Assembly (NCBI GenBank): GCA_963707075.1
Contig: CAVPOX010000001.1
Span: 248,001 to 312,000, forward strand
Direction of reading: 5' to 3'
Length of the DNA stretch: 64,000 nucleotides
Origin: CAXMQZ01 sp963707075
GTDB taxonomy: Bacteria; Acidobacteriota; Thermoanaerobaculia; Multivoradales; JAHEKO01
In this document: positions 18,033 through 26,612 of the stretch, in pieces
Numbering within the stretch: the stretch's first letter is position 1
Layout: each line of letters begins with the position of its first letter
Program-made: the position numbers and the translations under genes
The notes under the pieces: generated by a model
What the model was told of the DNA's origin: nothing
Databases searched by the model: none
Seen by the model: only the letters and a program-made list of their open reading frames with translations

Positions 18033-18551
18033 TCAAGTCTGGGTGCGGACATACTGGATCTCCATTCCCTTGAATTCGTTGTCGCCTTGCGAGAAGAAGG
18101 ACTCCATCGTGTGATGATCTGCGTCCACCAGAGTGATGATCGACTTTTTCCTGGTGACGGCGCCATCGGGACCAACCACCTCACCGGTCATGGTCCAGAC
18201 CCTAGCGGACTCATCCAGGGTTCCGGTCTCGTGTTGCATGACCGTGCTCGCGGTGTCGATCCAGAAGCCTTCGTACTTCTGGGTATTCTTGTTGAAGCCC
18301 CAGAAACCATGACCTTCGAAACCAGCCATGGGGGTCGGACCTGGACTCGGATCCCCCTTGTAGTCCTGCTTGACGAACCTGCCACCGAGGTCCAGGGAGT
18401 TGACCATCGTGCCGGTGGAGACCATCGGGTCCCCGGGTCCCGTGTAGATGCTCACTGTCGCCTTGAAGGTGCCGAGAAAGGACTTCAAGCGCTCGTGCTC
18501 GGGGCCGGGTGCGGCCATCTCCTGCATTGCAGCCATCGGATCATCGGACAT
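18033..18551 (-). CDS. DUF1579 family protein
   Basis: 172 residues from the ATG at 18551 (GAGGAGG 6 nt upstream), although the frame remains open further upstream. The PGPEHERLKSFLGTFKA opening and the beta-rich body with RFVKQDYKGD, GHGFWGFNKNTQKYEG and FWIDTAS are typical of DUF1579, a lipocalin-like fold. No signal peptide is visible, so it is likely cytoplasmic. Function unknown; a second, exported relative is at 51293-51811. Confidence 0.82.
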   Translation of the reverse strand: MSDDPMAAMQEMAAPGPEHERLKSFLGTFKATVSIYTGPGDPMVSTGTMVNSLDLGGRFVKQDYKGDPSPGPTPMAGFEGHGFWGFNKNTQKYEGFWIDTASTVMQHETGTLDESARVWTMTGEVVGPDGAVTRKKSIITLVDADHHTMESFFSQGDNEFKGMEIQYVRTQT

Positions 18552-18700
18552 GGGAATCCTCCTCGAGATCTGTCGGCCCGCCGGACTGTCGACAGTGCCG
18601 AGACCTCTGCCTCGGGACTCTCGACGAAGCTGAACCGAAAACGGGTTGAACTCTGTCGAGTTTACGTGACTTTGTGGGCGATGGTTTCCGAGATCTGAGG

Positions 18701-19129
18701 CTACTTGATGAAGTAGCCGCCAACACGCCACTCACCATCCGGGTCCTTCATCGGTGTGACGGTCTCGATCGCCGAAGCCTTGTGCTCAAAGGAGGTCTTG
18801 AACTGAATGACGACGTAGTCGCCGTCCGGGGCGCCGGGCAGGCTGGAGGTGTAGTCGCTGGAAGAGACTTTTCGCGAGATCAGCTTGCCCAGCGGGCCCC
18901 GAACCGCTCCGGCCTTCTGTACCCACTGCTCCTGGGTCACCGCGCCCTGGAAGAGGACGGCCGCTGTCTCCCAGCTCCTGGCGATGTCACCTTGATCGAT
19001 CAGGGCGAGCCAGGTTTCGGCTGCCCTGATAGCTTCTTTCTCCGCTGCCTCGTTGGCTCTGGCTGCCGGGCTCGGAAGGAGTATTGTGATCACAACGGCA
19101 GCGGCGAGGAGAATGAGTCGGTTCTGCAT
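18701..19129 (-). CDS. exported DUF4019 protein
   Basis: 142 residues with a signal peptide ending AARANEAA. The ETWLALIDQGDIARSWETAA opening and the end PDGEWRVGGYFIK are typical of DUF4019, an NTF2-like fold found in periplasmic proteins of unknown function. It lies 21 nt after the acetyltransferase and may be the last gene of the GPP34-deformylase-acetyltransferase operon. Confidence 0.82.
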   Translation of the reverse strand: MQNRLILLAAAVVITILLPSPAARANEAAEKEAIRAAETWLALIDQGDIARSWETAAVLFQGAVTQEQWVQKAGAVRGPLGKLISRKVSSSDYTSSLPGAPDGDYVVIQFKTSFEHKASAIETVTPMKDPDGEWRVGGYFIK

Positions 19130-19150
19130 GGTTGTCTCCTGTCATTCGAT

Positions 19151-19591
19151 CTACAGCGGCTTGATGAAGCAACGAATCAGTCCAGCATCGGCAAACCCGC
19201 ATGCCATGTGGGCTCGATAGCTGGACTCGTTATCGACTGTCGTATCCGAGGCGAACTCGGTGCACCCTTGACCCCGGGCCCAACGCTCGGACGCCTCGAT
19301 CAATGCTCGGCCGAGCCCCATTCGCCGGTGCTCTGGCTCGACGTACCAGCCTTCCAGATAGCCGACGTTCGGGTTCGAGCACCCTTCGGCATAGGCTCGG
19401 ATCGACAACTCGGCGAGGCCGATCAGGCGGTCCCCATCCTCCGCCACGAGGACGGCGGCAGGCTCCTCGAGCTGACCCTGGAAGAAGAGATCGATCTCGC
19501 GCGGGTGATCCTCCGGGTGATCCGGCCACAATTCGGAGCGCAGCCGCAACCATTCGTCGCGGTCACCGGGAGCGACGGCTCGGATCTTCAT
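19151..19591 (-). CDS. GNAT acetyltransferase, AAC(6')-I-like
   Basis: 146 residues from the ATG at 19591, which overlaps the deformylase stop (ATGA). The sequence follows the small aminoglycoside 6'-N-acetyltransferase class closely: LRSELWPDHPEDH, LSIRAYAEGC, VGYLEGWYVEPEHRRMGLGR (acetyl-CoA loop), CTEFASDTTVDN and HMACGF. Known members move an acetyl group from acetyl-CoA to the 6'-amine of aminoglycosides. This is a chromosomal housekeeping-type context, so whether it acts on a drug or another amine is not known. Confidence 0.85.
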   Translation of the reverse strand: MKIRAVAPGDRDEWLRLRSELWPDHPEDHPREIDLFFQGQLEEPAAVLVAEDGDRLIGLAELSIRAYAEGCSNPNVGYLEGWYVEPEHRRMGLGRALIEASERWARGQGCTEFASDTTVDNESSYRAHMACGFADAGLIRCFIKPL

Positions 19592-20088
19592 GGTTCTCGG
19601 TTCCTTTGACTGCGTAGCATGAAGGACTGTCCGTCGATTGCTCGCGCCACCGCCAACACTCCATCGAGGTGATCGCATTCGTGCTGGAGCAACTCGGAGA
19701 GATCGCCCTCCAGAGACACCTCCTGCTCGATCCAGTTCATGTCGCGATATCGGAGGCGGCATCGCTGGTGACGGCGCACGCGAACCAGCAGATCTGGAAA
19801 CGAAAGGCAGTCGTCCCACAGCTCCATCGACGCCTCGCTCATGCAGTCGAGATGGGGATTCAGGAAGACCACAGGTCGATCGATGTGCATGTAGACGAGT
19901 CGCTTCATGACGCCGATTTGTGGGGCAGCGATGGCGCGACCCGCACGGATTCTCCGTTGGCAGTCCATCAGCGTGTCATGCAGGTCGATGACGACCTCAC
20001 CCATCTGGTCCAACTCGTCAGCATCTACCGGGTCACAGATTTGATGAAGCTTGGGGTTACCCAGCAGGAGTATCTCTCTGACAGCCAT
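19588..20088 (-). CDS. divergent peptide deformylase
   Basis: 166 residues, the normal length. Motif 3 is intact (HECDHLDG, metal-binding His pair and catalytic Glu). Motif 1 reads GRAIAAPQ instead of GxGxAAxQ. Motif 2 reads DDCLSFPD instead of EGCLS, keeping the metal Cys but changing the Glu-Gly before it. This looks like a divergent subfamily rather than the housekeeping enzyme that removes formyl groups from new proteins; a second standard copy probably exists outside the window. It overlaps the acetyltransferase gene and follows GPP34 by 8 nt. Confidence 0.8.
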   Translation of the reverse strand: MAVREILLLGNPKLHQICDPVDADELDQMGEVVIDLHDTLMDCQRRIRAGRAIAAPQIGVMKRLVYMHIDRPVVFLNPHLDCMSEASMELWDDCLSFPDLLVRVRRHQRCRLRYRDMNWIEQEVSLEGDLSELLQHECDHLDGVLAVARAIDGQSFMLRSQRNREP

Positions 20089-20096
20089 TCCGAATC

Positions 20097-20786
20097 CTAG
20101 TGCGTCGCGGTCGAGGCAATGATCGGCGTGATGCAGGCGACCATGACGGCAGCCTGGACCGCCTCGATGGCCCCCTTGGTGGCCTCGGCCATCGCATCGC
20201 CCTTGATGATGCGGGCGATGCGATCCTTGCGCTTCTTGAGCTCCTTCTTGTCGAAGACCTTCTCGAGCAGGCTGGCGCTGTCGGTCAGGGCGACGAGGAC
20301 CACAGTGCGCGGGTCGATTCGGGTGCTCTCGGTGAAGATCGCCTGGCGCAGCCGTTCGACCAACGCCCGTTCGGGCTGCGGATTGATCTCCGGGTAGATT
20401 CGGCGCGAGAAAAGCAGCATGATCCTGTCGCGGTCCGCCTGCAAGATACCTCGATCACAGAGTTGCTCGGCCAAGCGGTGCTTCAGGTTCTTGACTCCGG
20501 CAAACCGACTCACCCAGGCCTGGGCCGAGGCTGGTTTCCTGGCGGCGCTCAGTCTCCTCAGGCATTCATCCAGGAGTGGATCACCCAGCGGCTTGGCATT
20601 GACCAGGTGGACCAGCTTCTTCCTGGAAGTGTCCAGATGGATACGCGCTTGCATCAGCAATTCCGCCAGAACGGCACCACCGATGGCGTACTGGTAGGTG
20701 CTGTCCATGCCGACGGTGCCCTTCTCGTCGTGCAGGGCCAGCAGCAAGACCTCCTCTGGGAGGGAGAGCGAATCATTTCTTTCCAT
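20097..20786 (-). CDS. GPP34 (GOLPH3/Vps74-like) family protein
   Basis: 229 residues. The opening LSLPEEVLLLALHDEKGTV, the YAIGGAVLAELLMQARI helix, and a helical C-terminus are hallmarks of the GPP34 family. In eukaryotes the family binds phosphatidylinositol-4-phosphate and Golgi glycosyltransferases; bacterial members are uncharacterised. It opens a probable four-gene operon with the deformylase, acetyltransferase and DUF4019 genes. The last 30 residues are hydrophobic and could associate with membrane. Confidence 0.88.
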   Translation of the reverse strand: MERNDSLSLPEEVLLLALHDEKGTVGMDSTYQYAIGGAVLAELLMQARIHLDTSRKKLVHLVNAKPLGDPLLDECLRRLSAARKPASAQAWVSRFAGVKNLKHRLAEQLCDRGILQADRDRIMLLFSRRIYPEINPQPERALVERLRQAIFTESTRIDPRTVVLVALTDSASLLEKVFDKKELKKRKDRIARIIKGDAMAEATKGAIEAVQAAVMVACITPIIASTATH

Positions 20787-20921
20787 CGCGGCTGCTCCTT
20801 GGTGGTGTCTACATTATCTCCTTACGCTGGTTGGCCTGGAAGATTCGCGAAGGAGTGAACAGCTCACCCTGACCGCTCGGCTGGCATCATGGTGACGGAG
20901 CTGGCCCTGGACGCAGCAAAT

Positions 20922-20947
20922 GGGGGCAGGTCTCGTGACCCGCCCCC
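20922..20947 (-). terminator. hairpin downstream of the BNR-repeat gene
   Basis: An 11-bp stem (20922-20932 with 20937-20947, one G-U pair in the minus-strand RNA) closes a 4-nt loop, 22 nt past the stop at 20969. The following minus-strand sequence has only a short T stretch, so it is a weak intrinsic terminator. The rest of the roughly 180-bp gap shows nothing else. Confidence 0.5.
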
Positions 20948-20968
20948 TGGAGGTGCGAAGTGCTCTGG

Positions 20969-23900
20969 CTATCTGGGTTGCCAGTCCGGAATGCGCCCCG
21001 GTGTCCAGGGTGCTCCGGCGGCATCCATCGCAGTCTCCAGAGTCTCGAGGTCGGCAACCAGGGCTCTGAGACCGTCCACGACGGGACCGAACTCCTGCGA
21101 AGCGATCTCGACCTGCCGCATCTGCGTGCTGGTCGGCGCCGAGGTCGTGGTCAGGCTGTAGCCGAGCGCCCGCCCGACCCGGTTCATGATGGATGGGGAG
21201 ATCGGCTCATTGCGACGGGCGATCGTGGAGTCACCGGTCAGCTGATCCTGCAGGTCGTTGAGTCGGGTCTCCAGATCCTCGAGTTGCGCCGGCCAGGTGG
21301 GGTCTCCAGTCGGGGTCTCCAGGGCGGCCACGTGAAGATGATCGATTCGTTCCTGCACCTCGCCCATGACGCGGGAGGTCCCGGCGACAGCACGCATCAA
21401 TCGATTCGCTTCCTGCTGGAACTCCAGAGCCGCCGCTCTGTCGCTTGCCGCCAGCGTGGCCGTCCCAGTGAGCTGGGTATCGAACGAGATCGGGCCACTC
21501 AGCTCGGTAAGCTCGTTGTTCTCCCACTTGGCCAGCGTTGCGCTGTAGGTACCAGGCATGACCATCGGTCCCATGGGATCGTCGGAGAAGGCATGGCTCG
21601 GTGGTGGCTGCAGATTGATCGGGTCGCTCGGCGGATAGCGCAGGTCCCAGGCAACCCGCTGAAGTCCCTTGCCAGTAGGTCCGGTGATCCGACGAACCAG
21701 ATTGCCGGCGCTGTCCTTGATGGTCAGCACGATCATCGGGTCTTCGGCACGGTCCTCGGCGCGCAGCTCTTCCCAGGTCGGGTAGCCGATCGCACCCCCA
21801 TCCTCCTGGGTTTCCTTCTCGGCTTTGCGCCGCTGATCTACCAGGGTCTCGAGTCCGTCTCGCAGGTAGTAGGTCAAGACCGCACCGACGGGTGGGTTCG
21901 GAGCGCTGTAAAAAGCGTCGCCCATGAAGGCTTTGCGGTTGTAACCGAGCTCGTAGCTCTTCATGAACATCCAGGTGTCGCGAGTCGGAAGCAGTGTAGC
22001 TTCTGCCGCGAGAGCGGCATCGTCGAGATGACGCAGGGGGGTGTAGTCGTCGAGGATGAAGATGCCACGACCGAAGGTGCCGACGACAAGGTCGGTCTCG
22101 CGCTCCTGGATGACCAGATCCCGCACCGCGATGGTCGGCATGCCGCCCTTCAGCTGATGCCATTCGGCCCCGCCGTTGAGGGATGTGAAGACGCCGAATT
22201 CGGTGCCGACAAAGAGCAGGTCGGCCTCGGCAAAATCTTGCACGATCGTGTAGGCCGACCCTCTCTCGGGCAGATTGCTGGCGATCGAAGTCCAGGTCTG
22301 ACCTCGGTCGGTGCTTTTGAGGACGTAGGGCTTGAAGTCGCCGCTCTTGTGATTGTCGATCGTCGCAAGAACCGTATCAGCGTCGTGCAGGGAGGCTTCG
22401 ATATCGCTGACATAGGCCATATCGGGAACACCGGGGAAACCGTCGATCTTGCGCCAGCTCTGCCCACCGTCATCGGTGACCTGGATCAGGCCATCGTCCG
22501 TACCCGCATAGAGCAGGTCCTCGACGAGCGGGGATTCGGCGATGGAAACGATGTTGCCGAACGCCGAGGTCGAGGCGTTCTTGGCCACGGTATCGACGCT
22601 CCAGATCTTGCCCATCACCTCGAGCTTGTTGCGATCGAGTTTGCGGGTCAGGTCGGGGCTGATGGGTTGCCAGGTGTCGCCGCGGTCCTCGCTGCGGTAG
22701 ACCCGCTGGGAGGTGAAGTACAAGCGGGTGGGCGAGTGCGGGCTGATCAGCAGCGCCGCGTCCCAGTTCCACCGCGGAGGGTCCTCCCCGAGCTCAGGCT
22801 GGGGTTGAATGTCGACCTTCTCGCCGCTCTTGCGATCGTAGCGGACCAGGTTGGCGTATTGGGACTGAGCGTAGACGATGTCCGGATTGGTTGGGTCGAC
22901 CGCCGGCTTGAACCCGTCGCCGCCCTTGGCGACGAACCAGTCGCCGTTGGTGATGCCGTGTTCCGAGGTCGTACGGGAGGGGCCGCCCAGGGTGGAGTTG
23001 TCCTGGGTGCCACCGTAGACGTTGTAGAAGGGCAGGTCGTTGTCGACGGCGATCTTGTAGAACTGCGCCAGGGGTAGATTCGCCTTGAAATGCCAATTCG
23101 CGCCGCCATCCCAGGTCTCATAGACGCCACCGTCGTTACCGGAGATCATGTGATCCGTATCGTCGGGATCGATCCAGTGGGAGTGGTTGTCGACGTGCTT
23201 CGAGTTCTCCGGCACCTGGGTCCAGGTGGCGCCACCATCATTGGTCACGTGCAGCCAGGTATCCATCGAGTAGACTCGGTCTGCATTCACCGGATCGGGA
23301 ATCAACTCGTTGTAGTACTGCGGGCTGTCACTGACATAGTCGCTGCGACGTTCCCAACTGGCGCCGGCATCGGTGGAGCGGTACGTGCCGCCCTTGTCAT
23401 CGATCGATTCGACGATGGCGTAGATGACGTCGGGATTGACCGGGGAGACAGCCAGGCCGATCTTGCCCTTGTCTTCAGAGGGCAGGCCGCTCTCGATCTT
23501 GTTCCAGGTGGCGCCGGCGTCGGTGGATTTGTAGATGGTCGACTCGGGACCCCCATCGATCAACGTCCAGGTGCGTCTTCGCCGCTGATATGAGGAAGCG
23601 TAGAGAACATCCGGATCTCTCGGGTCGATCCAGACTTCGTTGACGCCGGTGTGATCGCTGATCTCGAGGACTCTTTCCCAGTTCTCACCGCCGTCGACCG
23701 TCTTGTACAGACCACGATCACCACCCGAGCTCCACAGGGGCCCCTGAGCGGCGACATAGACGACCTTGGAATCGCGAGGGTCGATAACAATGCGTCCGAT
23801 GTGCTCCGACGCCTCGAGCCCCATATTGGCCCAGGTGTTGCCTCCGTCGATCGACTTGTAGACCCCGTCGCCGTAGGAGACGGAGCGCTGCGAGTTGTTC

Positions 23901-24262
23901 TCGCCGGCGCCCACCCAGATCACTTTCGGATCGTTCGGGTCGAGCGCGATCGTGCCAATCGAGTAGGAGCCCTCGTCATCGAAAATGGGCACCCAGTTGG
24001 TGCCGGCGTTGTGGGTTTTCCAGACCCCACCAGAGGCGGTGGCTACGTACCAGGTGGCCTTGTGATCGGGATGGACGACAAGCTCGGTGATCCGGCCAGA
24101 GGTGAAAGCGGGTCCGATCTCCCGGAAGGTGAATCCTCCCAGGGCTGTGGTCAGCGGGCTTTCTTCCTGCTTCTCGGCCTCGTCTGCTTTCTTTTCGGCG
24201 GCCAGGGAGCCACCTGAAATCGTCAGCGCGAGAGTCAGGAGTGCGAGCAGAGTGCGTTTCAT
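20969..24262 (-). CDS. large secreted BNR/VPS10-like repeat protein
   Basis: 1097 residues from the ATG at 24262 (GGGGGG ribosome site upstream) with a signal peptide ending GGSLAAEK. Through about residue 750 the protein repeats the sialidase-type Asp-box pattern, e.g. GGVWKTHNAGTNW, GVYKSIDGGNTW, GLYKTVDGGENW and GTYRSTDAGASW, giving a 10- or 14-blade sortilin-like propeller. The C-terminal 300 residues form a separate helical and beta region with an NLVRRITGPTGKGLQRVAWDLRYP segment. Such proteins are often mislabelled glycosyl hydrolases; no catalytic residues are evident. Substrate unknown. Confidence 0.85.
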   Translation of the reverse strand: MKRTLLALLTLALTISGGSLAAEKKADEAEKQEESPLTTALGGFTFREIGPAFTSGRITELVVHPDHKATWYVATASGGVWKTHNAGTNWVPIFDDEGSYSIGTIALDPNDPKVIWVGAGENNSQRSVSYGDGVYKSIDGGNTWANMGLEASEHIGRIVIDPRDSKVVYVAAQGPLWSSGGDRGLYKTVDGGENWERVLEISDHTGVNEVWIDPRDPDVLYASSYQRRRRTWTLIDGGPESTIYKSTDAGATWNKIESGLPSEDKGKIGLAVSPVNPDVIYAIVESIDDKGGTYRSTDAGASWERRSDYVSDSPQYYNELIPDPVNADRVYSMDTWLHVTNDGGATWTQVPENSKHVDNHSHWIDPDDTDHMISGNDGGVYETWDGGANWHFKANLPLAQFYKIAVDNDLPFYNVYGGTQDNSTLGGPSRTTSEHGITNGDWFVAKGGDGFKPAVDPTNPDIVYAQSQYANLVRYDRKSGEKVDIQPQPELGEDPPRWNWDAALLISPHSPTRLYFTSQRVYRSEDRGDTWQPISPDLTRKLDRNKLEVMGKIWSVDTVAKNASTSAFGNIVSIAESPLVEDLLYAGTDDGLIQVTDDGGQSWRKIDGFPGVPDMAYVSDIEASLHDADTVLATIDNHKSGDFKPYVLKSTDRGQTWTSIASNLPERGSAYTIVQDFAEADLLFVGTEFGVFTSLNGGAEWHQLKGGMPTIAVRDLVIQERETDLVVGTFGRGIFILDDYTPLRHLDDAALAAEATLLPTRDTWMFMKSYELGYNRKAFMGDAFYSAPNPPVGAVLTYYLRDGLETLVDQRRKAEKETQEDGGAIGYPTWEELRAEDRAEDPMIVLTIKDSAGNLVRRITGPTGKGLQRVAWDLRYPPSDPINLQPPPSHAFSDDPMGPMVMPGTYSATLAKWENNELTELSGPISFDTQLTGTATLAASDRAAALEFQQEANRLMRAVAGTSRVMGEVQERIDHLHVAALETPTGDPTWPAQLEDLETRLNDLQDQLTGDSTIARRNEPISPSIMNRVGRALGYSLTTTSAPTSTQMRQVEIASQEFGPVVDGLRALVADLETLETAMDAAGAPWTPGRIPDWQPR

Positions 24263-24449
24263 CGGAATCCCCCCAAGAAAAGGTGCAGACAGCAGAGATT
24301 GAAGGAGCTGCGGTCGTCGATGGACCGCGAGGAGTCGAGGCCCCAGCTTACTGGAAAACCGGAGACAACGGGAGCCTCGGAGTGGGGTGCTCTGTCTTGC
24401 CGGTGCGCAAATTGCAACGACAGGACGCGTATTGAACCAAGGAGGTGTC

Positions 24450-25121
24450 ATGAAGAGAACAAGTCGCACAGCGTACCCTCTCCTGGTCGTCATCGCTCTG
24501 ATGAATCTCGGATCGGCAGTGGCTTCCGCCGAGACCAATCTGAACTTCGTCTTGGGTAGGAAGTACCTGGACGCAGAGGATTGGCCGGTTGGTGATGATC
24601 AAGGCTCGATCTCCCTGCTTTCGACCTTCGGCCCGCGCTCATGGCCGGTGCAGGTAGCGATCGATGTCCTGGGTTCGGCGTCTGGTTCGACCTCCACTTT
24701 TTATCCCGAACCAGGGGTCGAGATTCGAGGAAATGAATTTATCCAGAACACTCTCGAGTTCGACGTCGGCGTGCGCAAGATCTGGCGATCGGGTCGCGTA
24801 CGCCCCTTTGTCGGAGGAGGACTGGCAGTGATCTGGGGTCAGCAGGAAGTGGAGTTTCAAGTCCCGATGTCTTTCGATGTCGAGGGTGACGAGCTCCCTT
24901 CGTTTCCCTCATTGGTGCTGAGCGAAGATGACGAGGCTCCTGGTGCCTGGGTCGACGGTGGCGTCTTCTGGCGACTCGGCAAGATGTTCAATATCGGGCT
25001 CGAAGCGCGCTACTCGAGGGCCGAGCTGAGCTTTCGGGGACGCGAAGTGCAGGCTGGCGGATTCAACCTCGGCATGATCCTGGGCTGGGGTTGGGGAGGT
25101 GGCGCTAGAATCGTTCCATGA
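24450..25121 (+). CDS. outer-membrane beta-barrel protein
   Basis: 223 residues from the ATG at 24450 (AAGGAGG 4 nt upstream) with a signal peptide ending SAVASAET. Alternating strands such as NTLEFDVGVRKIW, RVRPFVGGGLAVIW and NIGLEARYSRAELSF, and a final GFNLGMILGWGWGGGARIVP strand, fit an 8-strand OmpA/OmpX-like barrel. No ligand-binding feature is seen. Its stop overlaps the start of the HIT gene. Confidence 0.75.
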   Translation: MKRTSRTAYPLLVVIALMNLGSAVASAETNLNFVLGRKYLDAEDWPVGDDQGSISLLSTFGPRSWPVQVAIDVLGSASGSTSTFYPEPGVEIRGNEFIQNTLEFDVGVRKIWRSGRVRPFVGGGLAVIWGQQEVEFQVPMSFDVEGDELPSFPSLVLSEDDEAPGAWVDGGVFWRLGKMFNIGLEARYSRAELSFRGREVQAGGFNLGMILGWGWGGGARIVP

Positions 25122-25549
25122 GCGATTCAACCGAGACCATTTTCAGCAAGATACTCGACGGGGAGATTCCCTGCCACAGGGTGTATGAGGACGACGATGT
25201 CCTGGCCTTTCTCGATGTGGGGCCACTGTCCCGAGGCCATACGCTGGTCATACCCAAGGAACGCAAAGCCTTCGTCCACGAGCTCAGCGACGAGTCGGCT
25301 GCGGCAATTGGCCGAGTGCTGCCCAGGTTGAGTCGGGCTGTCATGAAGGCCAGCGGGGCGGAGGACTACAACATCCTTCAGAACAACGGCGCCGCCGCCC
25401 ATCAGGCGGTCATGCACGTCCATTTCCACATCATTCCGAAGACGGCCGATAGCGGCCTGGGTGTGGGTTGGCCGGCAGCCAGTCTCGCAGACGAGGAAGC
25501 GGCAGAGCTCGTTGCGGGCATCCGGGCGGCATTGGAAGCGGAGGGCTGA
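25118..25549 (+). CDS. HIT-family nucleotide hydrolase, Hint type
   Basis: 143 residues. It begins with ETIFSKILDGEIPCHRVYED, typical of Hint proteins, and holds the histidine triad HVHFHIIP. These enzymes hydrolyse adenosine 5'-phosphoramidates and related nucleotide conjugates. It overlaps the beta-barrel gene (ATGA) and is followed after 7 nt by the oxidoreductase gene, so the three are likely co-transcribed. Confidence 0.92.
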   Translation: MSDSTETIFSKILDGEIPCHRVYEDDDVLAFLDVGPLSRGHTLVIPKERKAFVHELSDESAAAIGRVLPRLSRAVMKASGAEDYNILQNNGAAAHQAVMHVHFHIIPKTADSGLGVGWPAASLADEEAAELVAGIRAALEAEG

Positions 25550-25556
25550 GGGCGTC

Positions 25557-26570
25557 ATGAAAGCGCTGGAAGTTCAAGGGTCCTTTGGGCTCGAAAACCT
25601 GAAGTTCGCCGAGAGACCGCAACCGGAACCGGGCCCCGGAGAGGCCCTGGTGCGCATGGCAGCAGCCTCTCTCAATTATCGCGATCTATTGATGGTCAAG
25701 GGCCTTTACAATCCGAAACAGGCATTGCCGTTGATCCCTTGTTCCGATGGCGCCGGCGAGGTTGTTGCAGTTGGGGAGGGAGTCTCGCGGGTGGAGATCG
25801 GCGACCGCGTAATCACGCTCTTCAGTCAGAGTTGGCTCTCGGGTGATCCGGCGCGAGACACCTTGCGGTCGACGCTGGGAGGACCGCTGGACGGGACACT
25901 CGCAGAGTACAGAGCATTCTCCGAGGAGGGCTTGGTGCGAGCACCCGAGTATCTGTCCGATCCGGAAGCGGCGACACTGACCTGCGCGGGAGTGACTGCC
26001 TGGAATGCCGTTACCAGGGGAAACCGGGTCGGCAAGGACAGCACGGTCTTGGTTCTGGGTACAGGCGGCGTCGCCATCTTTGCGTTGCAGTTTGCCCAGC
26101 ATCTCGGTGCCAGAGTGATCATCATCTCGAGCAGTGACGAGAAACTCGAGCGTGCCAGAGAGCTGGGGGCGATCGCCGGGATCAACTATCGCGAGAACCC
26201 GGAATGGGCCAAGAAGATCAAGGAGCTGACCGACGGGCAGGGAGTGGACCTGGTGGTGGAGGTGGGAGGTGCCGAGACTCTTCCCAAGTCGGTGCTCGCT
26301 GTGCGTGCGGGGGGACAGATCAGTCTGATCGGCAACCTTGGAGGCGGCGTCGTCGATCTGAATCTCATTCCGATCTTCATGCGCGGGGTGAGGATTCAGG
26401 GGATCCTGGTGGGCAGTCGTGACGATGCCGAGACTATGTGCGGAACCCTCGCGAAGAGTAGGATGCGTCCAGTCGTCGATCAGATCCTGCCCTGGACCGA
26501 CGTGCGTCAGGCGCTGCAGCACCTCGAAGCCGGACGACACTTCGGCAAGCTCTGCTTACGCATCTCATAG
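25557..26570 (+). CDS. MDR-superfamily NAD(P)-dependent oxidoreductase
   Basis: 337 residues from the ATG at 25557. GroES-like N-terminal half (ASLNYRDLLMVKGLY, IPCSDGAGEVVAVGEGV) and Rossmann half with VLGTGGVAIFALQFAQ and DLVVEVGG. The catalytic and structural zinc Cys clusters of classical alcohol dehydrogenases are not seen, which favours a quinone-reductase/enoyl-reductase-like member. It uses NAD(P)H; the substrate is unknown. Confidence 0.85.
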   Translation: MKALEVQGSFGLENLKFAERPQPEPGPGEALVRMAAASLNYRDLLMVKGLYNPKQALPLIPCSDGAGEVVAVGEGVSRVEIGDRVITLFSQSWLSGDPARDTLRSTLGGPLDGTLAEYRAFSEEGLVRAPEYLSDPEAATLTCAGVTAWNAVTRGNRVGKDSTVLVLGTGGVAIFALQFAQHLGARVIIISSSDEKLERARELGAIAGINYRENPEWAKKIKELTDGQGVDLVVEVGGAETLPKSVLAVRAGGQISLIGNLGGGVVDLNLIPIFMRGVRIQGILVGSRDDAETMCGTLAKSRMRPVVDQILPWTDVRQALQHLEAGRHFGKLCLRIS

Positions 26571-26612
26571 GTCTGGCCAACTGTCGCGCGCAGCATCGAA
26601 GGGAAAACCTGC

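Noticed and set aside
20960..23077. A 705-codon open frame on the plus strand, antisense to the BNR-repeat protein
   Set aside because: The minus-strand gene has a signal peptide, ribosome site and clear repeats; the antisense frame has no family features and arises from high GC third positions.
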